From positions 1 to 64,000 of the forward strand of contig RDZD01000014.1 in the NCBI GenBank assembly GCA_004293815.1: DNA of 64,000 nt, read 5' to 3'. The position numbers and the translations under genes were made by a program. This document shows positions 1 to 8,729 of the stretch, piece by piece (the stretch's first letter is position 1; every line of letters begins with the position of its first letter). The notes under the pieces were generated by a model. It was given only the letters and a program-made list of their open reading frames with translations. It did no database searches and was not told the DNA's origin. Origin of the DNA: Cytophagales bacterium. GTDB lineage: Bacteria; Bacteroidota; Bacteroidia; Cytophagales; Bernardetiaceae.

Positions 1-172
1 TTTGCATCACATAACATAGGTACTCGCCGTGAAACACCGCAGGGTTACTTTTTAGTACCTCTACCACTTCGCGGTAGCGAGGATGTTCGTGAATCGCCTT
101 TTTGATGGTGGCCTGAGCCAGTAAATTGCTGCTTGCTACCAGCAGCAAAAGCAATAAGCTGAATTTTTTCAT
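1..172 (-). CDS. Secreted hypothetical protein, N-terminal part (cut by window start)
   Basis: An open frame starts with ATG at 172 on the minus strand and runs off the window edge after 57 codons. It begins MKKFSLLLLLLVASSNLLAQ, a classic Sec signal peptide with a cleavage site after the AQ, followed by a mature part starting ATIKKAIHEHPRYREVV. The product is therefore exported, probably to the periplasm or surface. The visible part is too short to assign a family. It is co-oriented with the small lipoprotein gene about 100 bp upstream of it (stop at 272), so the two may share a transcript. The signal peptide makes the coding call fairly secure; the function is unknown. Confidence 0.7.
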   Translation of the reverse strand, partial: MKKFSLLLLLLVASSNLLAQATIKKAIHEHPRYREVVEVLKSNPAVFHGEYLCYVMQ

Positions 173-271
173 AGGTGCTTTTTACTTTGTAAGAGATATA
201 AAACAATTAAAAAATCAAAATCTAGTTACATGTGTAGGGTAGCTTAGCCGTCTGTACTACATTTGCCGCAG

Positions 272-484
272 CTAATGCAGGTTCTGATGCAGGCAGAGAT
301 CATAGCACCAAGACACACTAATGCCAGATGGACAATGCTGAACAGAGTTATCATCTTTGATAATCTCTTCGGTGCTATTAGGTGCGTTTTTTAGTTGCAA
401 TGTGGTAGAATCTGTAGACGGGTCTTTGCAGCCGAGCATGAGAACGCTAAGAACAAGAGTTACAGCAAGCATGACATTTTTCAT
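272..484 (-). CDS. Small putative lipoprotein, cysteine-rich tail
   Basis: This 70-residue product begins MKNVMLAVTLVLSVLMLGCK, a lipoprotein signal peptide with lipobox LMLGC and the lipidated cysteine at residue 19. The mature part is only about 50 residues, is rich in Ser/Thr/Asp, and ends with a short stretch holding three cysteines (HCPSG, WCYDLC). I do not recognise a family. The start is the ATG at 484. An (AAAC)8 microsatellite lies 64 bp upstream of this start, where a promoter would be expected. It could be a real small lipoprotein or a decayed fragment; the intact lipobox favours a real gene. Confidence 0.55.
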   Translation of the reverse strand: MKNVMLAVTLVLSVLMLGCKDPSTDSTTLQLKNAPNSTEEIIKDDNSVQHCPSGISVSWCYDLCLHQNLH

Positions 485-547
485 AAGAGTCAGGATTTAG
501 ATGAAGAAATAGCACCTTTCAGCGCAGTATAAAATTATACCTGACCT

Positions 548-583
548 AAACAAACAAACAAACAAACAAACAAACAAACAAAA
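548..583. repeat. Tetranucleotide microsatellite (AAAC)8 upstream of the small lipoprotein gene
   Basis: Eight uninterrupted AAAC units at 548-579 are followed by AAAA. The tract lies 64 bp upstream of the minus-strand ATG at 484. Tracts of this kind change length by slipped-strand mispairing and, when in a promoter, can alter spacing between promoter elements. A promoter at this position is inferred, not seen. Confidence 0.9.
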
Positions 584-1028
584 TGATTAGCAGGGACAGA
601 AAAGGGCCTGTTTGTTAAGCTGAATCTGAGTTCAGAGCAAAAAACTGAATTCAAAAATACGCTTATAAGTCGTGATAATGAGTGTTTAGAGCATAGCTAG
701 AGTACATTGAGAGGGATACTGTATTATTGCACCTATTAAGTCGAGTAGTTTTGTAAACTTTTTTTTATATCACTGCGTTTTTAAAATAAGATTTGCTCAT
801 ATATTCCGTTTTTAGATTATTATTTGGCAACTTTGCACTTTTATAGATGAATCGTTGTCATAATTATAGAAATTACAAAAAAACGCCAACTTTATCTGTA
901 AACAGCTTGTTTTCAGAAGCACTTGTTACAGAGTCTGGATACGTTTTTGTACGGTTATTGTTCAGCCATAACAACACGAATACTCTACAATAGTGCCTTT
1001 GTTGTTTGCTCAAAACTAAGAATCACTT
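584..1028. other. Non-coding stretch before the T9SS protein gene
   Basis: This 445-bp AT-rich stretch holds no convincing gene. The sequence GGCAACTTTGC around 826-836 resembles the Bacteroidota -7 element TAnnTTTG but lacks the initial TA. It may lie in the promoter of the large gene starting at 1029, giving a leader of about 190 nt, but the match is weak. Nothing else is recognised. Confidence 0.4.
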
Positions 1029-4000
1029 ATGCTTGAAAAAAAATACACTCTTTTACTTTTGCTCATCATGTTTTTGGGTCTGAGTGTGGGCGCAAAAGCA
1101 CAGACAGCAAACTTCACCACCGCCACGCCCACTACTGGTTGCGTACTGCCAGTGGGTGTGCAGTTTACGGCCCTGCCTACTGGCGGTACTCCTGTGTCTT
1201 ATGTATGGGACTTTGGTAATGGAACAGGTTCTGCCTTGGCCAACCCTGTGGGTTTTTATACAGCTGCAGGCTCTTATACCGTAACGCTCACTATCACGTT
1301 TTCGGGCGGTATTACAGACACGGAGGTTAAAACTAATTTTGTGCAAACAATTGCTAGCCCCCTCATAGAACTAGGTTCAGATCAGGTTACTTGCGCCAGT
1401 ACCTACACACTTAATTTAACAAACGTAACTGGTATTAACTACTCTTGGTCTAATAAGCTTACGGGCGACTTCACAGGGATTTTTACAACAGACTTCGGCA
1501 CTTGCACCGTAAACCAATCGGGTTTGTACATGGTTTCCGCTCTGAATACGCTCACTGGTTGTGTATCTACAGACTCTGTTCGTATTACGATTGTACCGCC
1601 TCCTGTTATTCCGCTTCCTACCGAAATAAAAAAATGTAACAAAGATACCATCACAGTTCTCAATGCGCTGCATGGCAGTCATGCGGCGGGTGTCAACTAC
1701 AAATGGTTCAAAAATGGTGTGTTGATGTCGGGAGTTACCACCGCCTCCATTTCAGTGAAAGATACCTCTGCCACTGCTGTTTACTCGGTGGTGGTAACAG
1801 AAACCTCCTCGCCTTTGGGCTGCAACAACTCAAAAGCAGTGGCGGTTACTTATAGCCCCGCGCCTATTGTGAATCTGCCCGACTCGCTCAAAAGCTGCGA
1901 CTCTTTAGTGAGTCTCACTTACACGGCCTTGGGCGGAGTAACTTACTCATGGAGAAATGCAGCAGGTACAACGGCTGGCATTGTATCGGGAGCGGCCACA
2001 GCCACAGCTGTTGTGAATGTGAGTGGCAAGTACATTTTAACAGTAACCAATACCGCTACCAGCTGTTCAGCCAAAGACTCTATGATTGTGGTCATTAATA
2101 AAAAACCAAAAGTAGATTTGAAAGGCCCATTCTGGCTTTGTAACGACGTGGGACGTTTTATTATCTCCGCCAAAGACACTTCTCATAAAGCAGGAACCAC
2201 CTACAAATGGTACAGAGACGGCATTTTGGTTACGGGCAGCACCAAAGACACGCTTGGGGTTTATACGCCTTCACTGCGTTATCGTTACCGTGTAGAGGTT
2301 ATTTCGGCTGCGGGCTGCTTGGTAAGCGACACTGTTACAGTAGGGTTTAATCCCGTACCTATCTTCAAATTACAAGGACACGATCCCTTAAAGGGTACTT
2401 GTGCCAAGCAAGATACGCTTTTTGTACCTCTCACCAATGTGGATAGCTTTTACACAAAATGGACGGGGCCCGGATTAGCCAAGATTCCTACAGATAGTCT
2501 GTCGGCTATCGTGAACAAAAGTGGTACTTACTCGTTGGTGGTGACCAATAAGTTTACGGGTTGTAGAACCAAAGATAGCATCAATGTGGTTTTCTACACA
2601 CCACCAGTCATCAAGTTTGCCAAAGACTCTTTGTTTTTCTGTGTCAGAGATTCTGCTACTTTGCTTAATGCCTACGACAGTACACACGATTTGACAGCCA
2701 AGTATGAATGGTTTAAGGACGGAACGCTTATACCTTCTGCTACAAAAGCCATACTCAAAGTACTAGAGCTAGGGACACACCAGTACCGCGTGCGGGTAAC
2801 CAATATCAGTGGTTGCACAGGGACTGATACCATTTACGTCACTTATTATCCCGAACCCACTTTTTCTATTGTGGGTGTGGACGAAGTGAGGGGGACTTGT
2901 CAGCCCACCGACACGCTGTTTACGGCAGGCGAAGTGAATAGTATGACCTTAGAGTGGTTTAGGAATGGTATTTTGGTGGCTAAAAATCAAAAAACGCTCA
3001 TTGCGGACAGTTCGGGAGTGTATATGCTGAAAGTAACCAATCCTTTTAGTGGCTGTTTCAACTACGACACCGTTAAAGTGACCATTTATCCTCCTTTAGA
3101 GCTTGAGATAGGGTCTGATACAGTGCTCTGCGAGTTGTCTCCATTGGTTTTAAGCGGTTTTGATAGCACACATACAGCTACTACACAATACGAATGGTGG
3201 TTACTAGACTTGGCTGTGCCGAGCCGTAGCGAGGTGCTGGGCACTACCCAAACCTTTGTAGCGCGTTTTCAGGATAAACCTACCTATTTACCAAGAACTT
3301 ATGCCCTTGTGGCCTTTGACACAACTACGGGTTGCAGCGTGTCTGACACCTTGACGGTGACTTTCGAGCGTCAGCCAGAAGCCAACGCACTGCCAAAAGA
3401 AAGCGTTTCTATTTGTTTTGGTGATAGTACTGCACTTATCGCTTTAGGTAGCGAAACCAGTGTTTTTGAATGGGTACTCCCAAGTGCGCCCGACTCCGTT
3501 ATTAGCCGCGACTCTATTTTTGTGGTCAAACCTCTCATTACCACTACCTACATGCTGCGAGCCACAGGACAAAACTCCTGTCAATTTGGTTACGATTCAG
3601 TCAAAGTTATCGTCAATGATCCGCCTAAGGTCAGTATCTTACCTGCCACGCGTGATAGCATCATCATTTGTCCAGGAACGCCCATAACGCTCACAGCTTT
3701 TGCTGAAAGAGGCCGAAACTTTTATTGGTGGCATGGCGACAGCACCGCCCAAACAACGGTAGCACCGCTAGATACCACCACCTACTACGTAACCGTGATA
3801 GACGACCGCGGTTGCATTGGTTTTGACTCTGTAACCATTATGGTAACGCCTAGGCTCAAACTACCTGCCTTGATTTCAGGTTGTATGGGCGACTCCATAC
3901 AGATAGGGGCGCGTCTCAATGATGGTAAAACCACCTATCTTTGGAGTACTGGCGACACATCAGCCTATATCTGGGTAGACTCTAGCGGCATTTATTCTCT

Positions 4001-4637
4001 TACCGTCAAAACGGATTCCTGCTTGTATACCCTCAGCACGACTGTAGATTTACACCCCATACCTAAAACAGACCTCAAGCGAGATACCATTCTGTGTTTT
4101 GAAGAAGACGAAAGCCAATTTTTTGAACGGAAATCCTTTAAGTTTAAGCCTGAAGTGATTAATGGCAGAGAAGGCGAAAAATACCTTTTCCGCTGGTATG
4201 ACACGCTGGGCAACATTCTGAGCCGTAAACAAGAACTTGAGATAGACTCTGGAGGGGTATACATTGTGAGAATTACAAGTGATTTTGGTTGTATTGGCGA
4301 AGACACCCTCAAAATTACCGAGCGTTGCGAACCGCGCATATACATTCCAGATGCCTTTACCCCCAATAAAGACGACCTCAATGAACGCTTCACAATTTTT
4401 GGGGCGCACTTCATTCGTTTAGATTTTTATATCTATGATCGCTGGAATGAATGCGTATTTCAGCTGCACGCCCCTACGGCAGAATCCATGAAAGAAACAG
4501 ATTTTTGGGATGGAACCTTCAAAAACGAAGGCAAAGCTATGCCGCCGGACCGTTATTTCTGGATGTTAGAATATTACAGCATTGCTCTGCCCTATAAGCC
4601 AATACGAAAAACAGGCAGTCTGATTTTGATTCGTTAG
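1029..4637 (+). CDS. Large secreted PKD/Ig-repeat protein with T9SS type B (CHU_C) sorting domain
   Basis: This 1202-residue protein begins with a signal peptide (residues 1-25, ending GAKAQ). A PKD domain follows at about 38-97, with the typical YVWDFGNG core and a GSYTVTLT strand. The middle is a chain of about ten Ig-like modules, each with paired cysteines and phrases such as SGxYxLxVTN and YxWxxxG. The last ~100 residues (about 1101-1202) form a gliding-motility-associated CHU_C/type B sorting domain: YIPDAFTPNxDxxNxxF, then YDRWN, WDGTF, DRYFWMLEY and a terminal Arg. Such proteins are exported by the type IX system and anchored or released at the cell surface as adhesins or filament-like proteins. 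The gene stands alone, with a pterin dehydratase gene 50 bp downstream. Antisense open frames inside it are shadows. The exact ligand or role is unknown. Confidence 0.93.
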   Translation: MLEKKYTLLLLLIMFLGLSVGAKAQTANFTTATPTTGCVLPVGVQFTALPTGGTPVSYVWDFGNGTGSALANPVGFYTAAGSYTVTLTITFSGGITDTEVKTNFVQTIASPLIELGSDQVTCASTYTLNLTNVTGINYSWSNKLTGDFTGIFTTDFGTCTVNQSGLYMVSALNTLTGCVSTDSVRITIVPPPVIPLPTEIKKCNKDTITVLNALHGSHAAGVNYKWFKNGVLMSGVTTASISVKDTSATAVYSVVVTETSSPLGCNNSKAVAVTYSPAPIVNLPDSLKSCDSLVSLTYTALGGVTYSWRNAAGTTAGIVSGAATATAVVNVSGKYILTVTNTATSCSAKDSMIVVINKKPKVDLKGPFWLCNDVGRFIISAKDTSHKAGTTYKWYRDGILVTGSTKDTLGVYTPSLRYRYRVEVISAAGCLVSDTVTVGFNPVPIFKLQGHDPLKGTCAKQDTLFVPLTNVDSFYTKWTGPGLAKIPTDSLSAIVNKSGTYSLVVTNKFTGCRTKDSINVVFYTPPVIKFAKDSLFFCVRDSATLLNAYDSTHDLTAKYEWFKDGTLIPSATKAILKVLELGTHQYRVRVTNISGCTGTDTIYVTYYPEPTFSIVGVDEVRGTCQPTDTLFTAGEVNSMTLEWFRNGILVAKNQKTLIADSSGVYMLKVTNPFSGCFNYDTVKVTIYPPLELEIGSDTVLCELSPLVLSGFDSTHTATTQYEWWLLDLAVPSRSEVLGTTQTFVARFQDKPTYLPRTYALVAFDTTTGCSVSDTLTVTFERQPEANALPKESVSICFGDSTALIALGSETSVFEWVLPSAPDSVISRDSIFVVKPLITTTYMLRATGQNSCQFGYDSVKVIVNDPPKVSILPATRDSIIICPGTPITLTAFAERGRNFYWWHGDSTAQTTVAPLDTTTYYVTVIDDRGCIGFDSVTIMVTPRLKLPALISGCMGDSIQIGARLNDGKTTYLWSTGDTSAYIWVDSSGIYSLTVKTDSCLYTLSTTVDLHPIPKTDLKRDTILCFEEDESQFFERKSFKFKPEVINGREGEKYLFRWYDTLGNILSRKQELEIDSGGVYIVRITSDFGCIGEDTLKITERCEPRIYIPDAFTPNKDDLNERFTIFGAHFIRLDFYIYDRWNECVFQLHAPTAESMKETDFWDGTFKNEGKAMPPDRYFWMLEYYSIALPYKPIRKTGSLILIR

Positions 4638-4687
4638 TAAAAAATGGGTTTAAAAAATTTCATTAACACAAAACAAAAATAGATACC

Positions 4688-4930
4688 ATGAGCGCACTTT
4701 GGCTAGAAAAAAATAACCAGCTTCATCGTAGTTTTGAGTTTAAGAACTTTCAAGAAGCTTTTGCTTTTATGGTCAGGGTGGCTTTTTTGGCAGAAAAGCA
4801 AAACCATCACCCCAATTGGAGCAATGTGTACAACCGTGTAGATATTGTGCTTTGTACGCACGATGCCGACAATACGGTTACCGAGCGAGACTATAAATTG
4901 GCCAAGGCGATAGACAAGTTATTAGAGTAA
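4688..4930 (+). CDS. phhB: 4a-hydroxytetrahydrobiopterin dehydratase (PCD/DCoH family)
   Basis: The 80-residue product matches the compact core of pterin-4a-carbinolamine dehydratase, which removes water from 4a-hydroxytetrahydropterin made by aromatic amino acid hydroxylases. The family signature is visible: [20 protein letters not shown], then the active-site His pair and [11 protein letters not shown] (H40, H41), the third His in [10 protein letters not shown] (H58), and the terminal helix DYKLAKAID. It is shorter than the usual 95-110 residues because it lacks the N-terminal segment, a variant that is common. GTP cyclohydrolase and PTPS/QueD genes at 54-55 kb would supply the pterin. No hydroxylase gene lies in the window. 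A strong terminator follows at 5010. Confidence 0.9.
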   Translation: MSALWLEKNNQLHRSFEFKNFQEAFAFMVRVAFLAEKQNHHPNWSNVYNRVDIVLCTHDADNTVTERDYKLAKAIDKLLE

Positions 4931-5009
4931 GTCTTTGCTTTTTATCAGCGGCGCATTTGTCTGTTCTTAATAAATAGACCTTTCGCAAACTTTCATTAAT
5001 GCACTTTAG

Positions 5010-5055
5010 GCGATTGCAATTCACAAGATAGTTTGTAAATTGCAATCGCTTTTTT
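5010..5055 (+). terminator. Rho-independent terminator after phhB
   Basis: A perfect 12-bp stem (GCGATTGCAATT at 5010-5021 pairing with 5038-5049), a 16-nt loop and a T6 run at 5050-5055. It would end the phhB transcript. Confidence 0.85.
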
Positions 5056-5149
5056 GGATTAAGCCAAAAAAAAAATTTAAAAATCATAACATAAATGCTT
5101 GGTTTGGCTTTTACTACTTGTCTAAATCATTGTAAAACTCTATACCGAA

Positions 5150-6070
5150 ATGAATATTCGCTCCCTATACTTCTTGATGATTGCAGTTTTTTTGGTATCA
5201 TGTAGTGCTTCCTCTAACAAGCCAATAGACCAGTCATCTTCCAAGCCGCGAATAGTCTGCACAACCAACATCGTAGCAGATGCACTTACCCAGATTTGTG
5301 GCGATTCGGCAGAGGTAATCGCTCTGATGAGTGCTGGTGTAGACCCACATCTCTATAAGGCTTCGCAGGGTGATATGGAAAAACTCAGTAACGCAGACTA
5401 TATATTCTATAACGGCTTACATTTGGAAGGTAAAATGCACGAGGTCTTACAGCAAATAGGGGAGCAGAAATCTGTTCTTGCTGTTTCGGAAGGCTTGCCC
5501 AAGGAGCAGCTGCGTTTATTAGGCGAGGGGGTTTATGATCCTCACGTTTGGTTTGATGCGTCGCTTTGGGCACTTTGCGCACAAACAGCCTCAGATGCCC
5601 TCCAAAAAGCTTATCCCAGTAAAGCTGCTTATTTTAAACAAAATACCACGGCCTATGTGGCTAGTTTGAATGCTTTGCACAATTCCACAAAGCAGCGTTT
5701 GAGCCAAATTCCCACAGAAAAGCGTGTGTTAGTAACAGCTCATGATGCTTTTGGTTATTTTTCAAAGGCTTATGGCATAGAAGTCAAAAGTCTGCAAGGT
5801 GTTTCCACCGTCACAGAGCCTGGCCTGAGAGATGTTACAGAGCTTGTAAACTGGCTCACAGAGCGAAAAATAGGCTATATCTTTGCTGAAACATCGGTTT
5901 CGGACAAGGGCATCAAAGCGGTTATGGACGGATGTAAGCAGAAAGGGCATGCCTTGCAAAATGGGGGTACACTTTTTACAGATGCTCTGGGAGCGGACGA
6001 TAGCCCTTCAGGTAATTACATTGGTATGTTTGAAGCTAACGTAACACAGATTATAGCTTCTATGCGTTAG
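5150..6070 (+). CDS. Metal-binding lipoprotein of a zinc/manganese ABC transporter (ZnuA/TroA family)
   Basis: The 306-residue protein has a lipoprotein signal (MNIRSLYFLMIAVFLVSCS, lipidated C18), followed by the cluster A-1 substrate-binding fold. Family motifs are present in order: CTTNIVADALTQICGD, GVDPHLYKAS (H67), YDPHVWFD (H132), TAHDAFGYFSKAYGI (H198), and IFAETSVSDKG, with a C-terminal GNYIGMFEANV. The His-His-His ligand pattern resembles ZnuA/TroA more than the Glu-containing manganese type, so zinc or manganese uptake is likely, but the metal cannot be fixed by eye. No permease or ATPase gene is adjacent, so the partners must lie elsewhere. Its stop overlaps by 4 bp the stop of the convergent pyrR gene. 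Confidence 0.9.
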   Translation: MNIRSLYFLMIAVFLVSCSASSNKPIDQSSSKPRIVCTTNIVADALTQICGDSAEVIALMSAGVDPHLYKASQGDMEKLSNADYIFYNGLHLEGKMHEVLQQIGEQKSVLAVSEGLPKEQLRLLGEGVYDPHVWFDASLWALCAQTASDALQKAYPSKAAYFKQNTTAYVASLNALHNSTKQRLSQIPTEKRVLVTAHDAFGYFSKAYGIEVKSLQGVSTVTEPGLRDVTELVNWLTERKIGYIFAETSVSDKGIKAVMDGCKQKGHALQNGGTLFTDALGADDSPSGNYIGMFEANVTQIIASMR

Positions 6071-6606
6071 TGCTGTAGCCAAATAGCATCCTGTTCAAAT
6101 CCTTGTTCACACCATTCCACGCGAATCACTTGCGATTGTATGGTATTGACTTCTCTGCCCACAAAATCGGGCTGTATGGGTAAATCGCGGCTGTACTTGC
6201 GGTCTATGAGAGCGAGTAGCTCCACTTTTTGGGGTCTGCCAAAGCCACTCAAAGCCGAGAGAGCAGCCCTGATGGTGCGGCCAGTATACAGTACGTCGTC
6301 CACCAAAATGACTCTTTTGTTTTGTATGGGGAAATTGATTTGTGTTTTGGACGGTACCAGCTGTGCTTTTTTATGATCTCTAAAGTCATCACGGTCAAAT
6401 GTTACGTCCAGTGCGCCTACCAAAACATTGATACTGGAGTCATTCTGAAGTATCTTTTTGAGTCTGTTGGCCACAAATACCCCGCGCGGCTGTAAGCCTA
6501 TTAAAACAGTATTTGGATTGTTAGTATGCGTTTCAAAAAGCTGGCAGGCTAATCTCTGAAGAGTGAGTTGTAGTTTGGCAGCGTTCAGCAACAAGAGCTT
6601 GGACAT
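6067..6606 (-). CDS. pyrR: PyrR-like phosphoribosyltransferase / pyrimidine regulator
   Basis: This is a 179-residue type I phosphoribosyltransferase. The PRPP-binding motif VILVDDVLYTGRTIRAA spans residues 99-115, and the GLQPRGVFVANRL segment (residues 37-49) plus DVTFDRDD match PyrR rather than hypoxanthine or orotate transferases. PyrR proteins have uracil phosphoribosyltransferase activity and, in Firmicutes, attenuate the pyr operon by binding RNA; regulation in Bacteroidota is not established. The start is the ATG at 6606. The gene is convergent with the metal-binding lipoprotein gene, sharing 4 bp. No pyr genes are adjacent. Confidence 0.88.
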   Translation of the reverse strand: MSKLLLLNAAKLQLTLQRLACQLFETHTNNPNTVLIGLQPRGVFVANRLKKILQNDSSINVLVGALDVTFDRDDFRDHKKAQLVPSKTQINFPIQNKRVILVDDVLYTGRTIRAALSALSGFGRPQKVELLALIDRKYSRDLPIQPDFVGREVNTIQSQVIRVEWCEQGFEQDAIWLQH

Positions 6607-6773
6607 GCGTTTAGAGAATAAGTGGGAGGCAAATTTAACAAAAAACGCAGGCTTTGGGTGTAAAAGTGTTGATTTTTTTCTAAGCTAAAAGACTTTTTTT
6701 AAAGATATTTAGTCTAGCGTCTATTTCTACGTTTTTTACACAACAAAAAGGTTCAGGACAGTGTTAAGAAAAA

Positions 6774-6805
6774 TTGTAATTTGTTCTATAAAATTCTTAA
6801 CTTTG
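6774..6805 (+). promoter_or_regulatory. Putative Bacteroidota promoter for serine palmitoyltransferase
   Basis: A -7 element TAACTTTG at 6798-6805 with TTG at 6774-6776, 21 bp upstream, 51 bp before the GTG start. This fits the TTTG-N19-21-TAnnTTTG consensus. The call is from pattern only. Confidence 0.6.
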
Positions 6806-6855
6806 CAGCCAAAGGCTTGTTATAATTCAAAACTCATTATTCAAGGTTCTATCAA

Positions 6856-8115
6856 GTGGATATTTTTGAAAAAATAAAAGGCAATAGAGGCCCGCTGGGT
6901 CAGCACGCTAATATTGCACATGGCTATTTTGCATTTCCAAAACTTGAGGGTGAAATAGGCCCTCACATGAGGTTTAGAGGAAAAGAGGTGCTTAACTGGA
7001 GTCTTAATGACTACTTGGGTTTTGCCAACCACCCGCTTGTTCGCAAGGCGGACGCTGATGCCACTCAGAGCTACGGTTTGGCCTATCCTATGGGTGCACG
7101 TATGATGTCGGGCAATTCCAATAACTTAGAGCAGTTTGAAGCTGAAATCTCTGACTTTATGGGCAAAGAAGATACCATGGTGGTAAACTATGGCTATCAG
7201 GGAATGGTATCGCTCATAGATGCACTTTTAGACCGTAAGGACGTAGTTGTATACGATTCAGAGTGCCACGCTTGTATTATAGACGGCTTGCGTATGCACA
7301 TAGGCAAGCGTTTTGTGTTTGCCCACAATAATATGGAAGGCTGCGAGAAGCAACTTCAACGCGCTACTAAGATGGCTGAAAGTACTGGAGGCGGTATTTT
7401 GCTCATCACTGAAGGCGTTTTTGGTATGCTTGGGGATATGGGTAACCTCACTGAAATTGTTAAACTGAAAGAAAAATATAGTTTCCGCCTTTTGGTAGAT
7501 GATGCACATGGTTTTGGTGTGATGGGTGCAAAAGGACGCGGAGCTGCTGAGGCTATGGGAGTTTTAGACGAGGTGGATATTTATTTTTCTACCTTTGCTA
7601 AGTCTATGGCCAGTATTGGTGGGTTTGTTTCAAGCAAAGAAGACGTTATTCAATATCTGCGCTACAATACTCGCTCTCAGATATTTGCTAAAACCCTACC
7701 GATGCCTATTGTGGTGGGTAATAGACAACGTCTTAAGATGTTGCGCGAAGAGCCTGAACACAGAGAAAAACTCTGGACTATCGTTCACGCACTTCAGAAG
7801 AAGCTTCGCGAACGCGGCTTTAACATAGGCCAAACCACCACGCCCGTTACGCCAGTCTTCTTGAGTGGTGGCAACAACGAGGCGGCCAATCTGATTATTG
7901 ACCTTCGCGAAAACTACCATATTTTCTGTTCGGTGGTTATTTATCCCGTGGTGCCAAAGGGGGTAATTATGCTTCGTTTGATACCTACTGCTGCTCATAC
8001 ATTAGAAGATGTGGAAAGAACCATTCAAGCGTTCGAGTCTATTTCTGACAAACTGAAAAGCGGTCATTATGCAAGCTCAGAGATTAACATTATGCAAGCT
8101 CAGAGATTAAAATGA
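6856..8115 (+). CDS. spt: Alpha-oxoamine synthase, probably serine palmitoyltransferase
   Basis: The 419-residue protein is a fold-type I PLP enzyme of the alpha-oxoamine synthase family (KBL/AONS/SPT). Visible motifs are WSLNDYLGFANHP near the N-terminus, NYGYQGMVSLIDAL, DSECHACIIDGLR, the PLP-contacting DDAHGFGVMG, and the catalytic lysine K249 in FSTFAKSMASIGGF. The unusually long N-terminus with RFRGKEVLNWSLNDYLG and the YPVVPKGVIMLRLIPTA end match the Bacteroidota serine palmitoyltransferase group, which joins serine and a fatty acyl-CoA/ACP to start sphingolipid synthesis. The start is a GTG at 6856; no upstream ATG in frame fits. The last residues are unusual because a 23-bp tandem duplication shifts the frame at the 3' end. 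Glycine C-acetyltransferase is the main alternative. Confidence 0.85.
   Translation: MDIFEKIKGNRGPLGQHANIAHGYFAFPKLEGEIGPHMRFRGKEVLNWSLNDYLGFANHPLVRKADADATQSYGLAYPMGARMMSGNSNNLEQFEAEISDFMGKEDTMVVNYGYQGMVSLIDALLDRKDVVVYDSECHACIIDGLRMHIGKRFVFAHNNMEGCEKQLQRATKMAESTGGGILLITEGVFGMLGDMGNLTEIVKLKEKYSFRLLVDDAHGFGVMGAKGRGAAEAMGVLDEVDIYFSTFAKSMASIGGFVSSKEDVIQYLRYNTRSQIFAKTLPMPIVVGNRQRLKMLREEPEHREKLWTIVHALQKKLRERGFNIGQTTTPVTPVFLSGGNNEAANLIIDLRENYHIFCSVVIYPVVPKGVIMLRLIPTAAHTLEDVERTIQAFESISDKLKSGHYASSEINIMQAQRLK
8065..8110 (+). repeat. 23-bp perfect tandem duplication at the 3' end of spt
   Basis: The 23 bases at 8065-8087 are repeated exactly at 8088-8110 with no gap. The unit encodes HYASSEI in frame. 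Because 23 is not a multiple of three, the second copy is read in another frame and ends the protein IMQAQRLK. With a single copy the frame would end HYASSEIKMNI at the TGA now at 8121-8123. Confidence 0.95.
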
Positions 8116-8144
8116 ATATTTGAGCGTAAATAAGCTACTTTTTT

Positions 8145-8223
8145 AAAAGCCTGATTAACAGATGTTTATTCAGGCTTTTTTTATAAAAATGCTTATACAG
8201 TCTTAAAAAGCATTTTTTTTTTT
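8145..8223 (+). terminator. Two successive terminator hairpins after spt
   Basis: The first hairpin pairs AAAAGCCTGA (8145-8154) with TCAGGCTTTT (8170-8179) and runs into T's. The second pairs AAAAATGCTT (8185-8194) with AAGCATTTTT (8208-8217) and continues as a T-run to 8223. Together they would stop transcription before the Hc1 gene. Confidence 0.8.
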
Positions 8224-8332
8224 GTTTTTTTTGCATTTTGTTTGGAGTATTCGAATGCAATAGCTTTTATTTGAGGTAATTATTCTGTATTACTTTCTGT
8301 TCAATTGTTATTTTAACCTAAAAAGTACCCAA

Positions 8333-8620
8333 ATGAATAAGTTCGATAACGTAAAAAATCTTATCATGTCGTTGGAAGAGGACTTCAAAAAGTTCTACGA
8401 CAAAAACAATCAAGCTGCTGGTACGCGTGTACGTAAAGGTATGCAAGAGTTGAAAGAACTTGCACAATCTATCCGTATGGAAGTACAAAACATGAAAAAC
8501 GAGCAAACTTCTGACAAAGAGGCTCCTGCCAAGAAGCCCGCTACAGCTGCTAAGAAACCTGCCGCAAAAGCTGCTCCTGCAAAAGCGGCTCCCGCAAAGG
8601 CAAAAACTACAAAAAAGTAA
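8333..8620 (+). CDS. Histone H1-like DNA-binding protein (Hc1 family)
   Basis: The 95-residue protein has a helical N-terminal half (MNKFDNVKNLIMSLEEDFKK at the start, then TRVRKGMQELKELAQSIRMEVQNMK) and a lysine/alanine/proline-rich tail made of AKKPA and APAKA units from about residue 62. This is the layout of the Hc1 (histone H1-like) family widespread in Bacteroidota, small basic proteins thought to condense the nucleoid. It is monocistronic, bracketed by terminators at 8145-8223 and 8650. The repeated tail is a likely site of length polymorphism. Confidence 0.88.
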   Translation: MNKFDNVKNLIMSLEEDFKKFYDKNNQAAGTRVRKGMQELKELAQSIRMEVQNMKNEQTSDKEAPAKKPATAAKKPAAKAAPAKAAPAKAKTTKK

Positions 8621-8649
8621 CTCTTATCCATGCTTTTGTAGTTTACGGT

Positions 8650-8684
8650 AAAAACCTTAGCGCAATGTAGTTAAGGTTTTTTTC
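8650..8684 (+). terminator. Rho-independent terminator after the Hc1 gene
   Basis: AAAAACCTTA (8650-8659) pairs with TAAGGTTTTT (8672-8681) and a T-run follows to 8683. It lies 30 bp after the stop codon. Confidence 0.85.
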
Positions 8685-8729
8685 GTTTATAGGATTGTTT
8701 TATAGTATTGCTTTTCTAATAAGCCAATT

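Noticed and set aside
3992-4414. Antisense open frames of 119-140 codons within the T9SS type B gene
   Set aside because: They lie fully opposite a convincing coding sequence with clear domains; their translations have no recognisable features.
8211-8228. Poly-T tract as a separate phase-variable element
   Set aside because: It is the tail of the second terminator hairpin after spt; no gene start is placed to be controlled by it.
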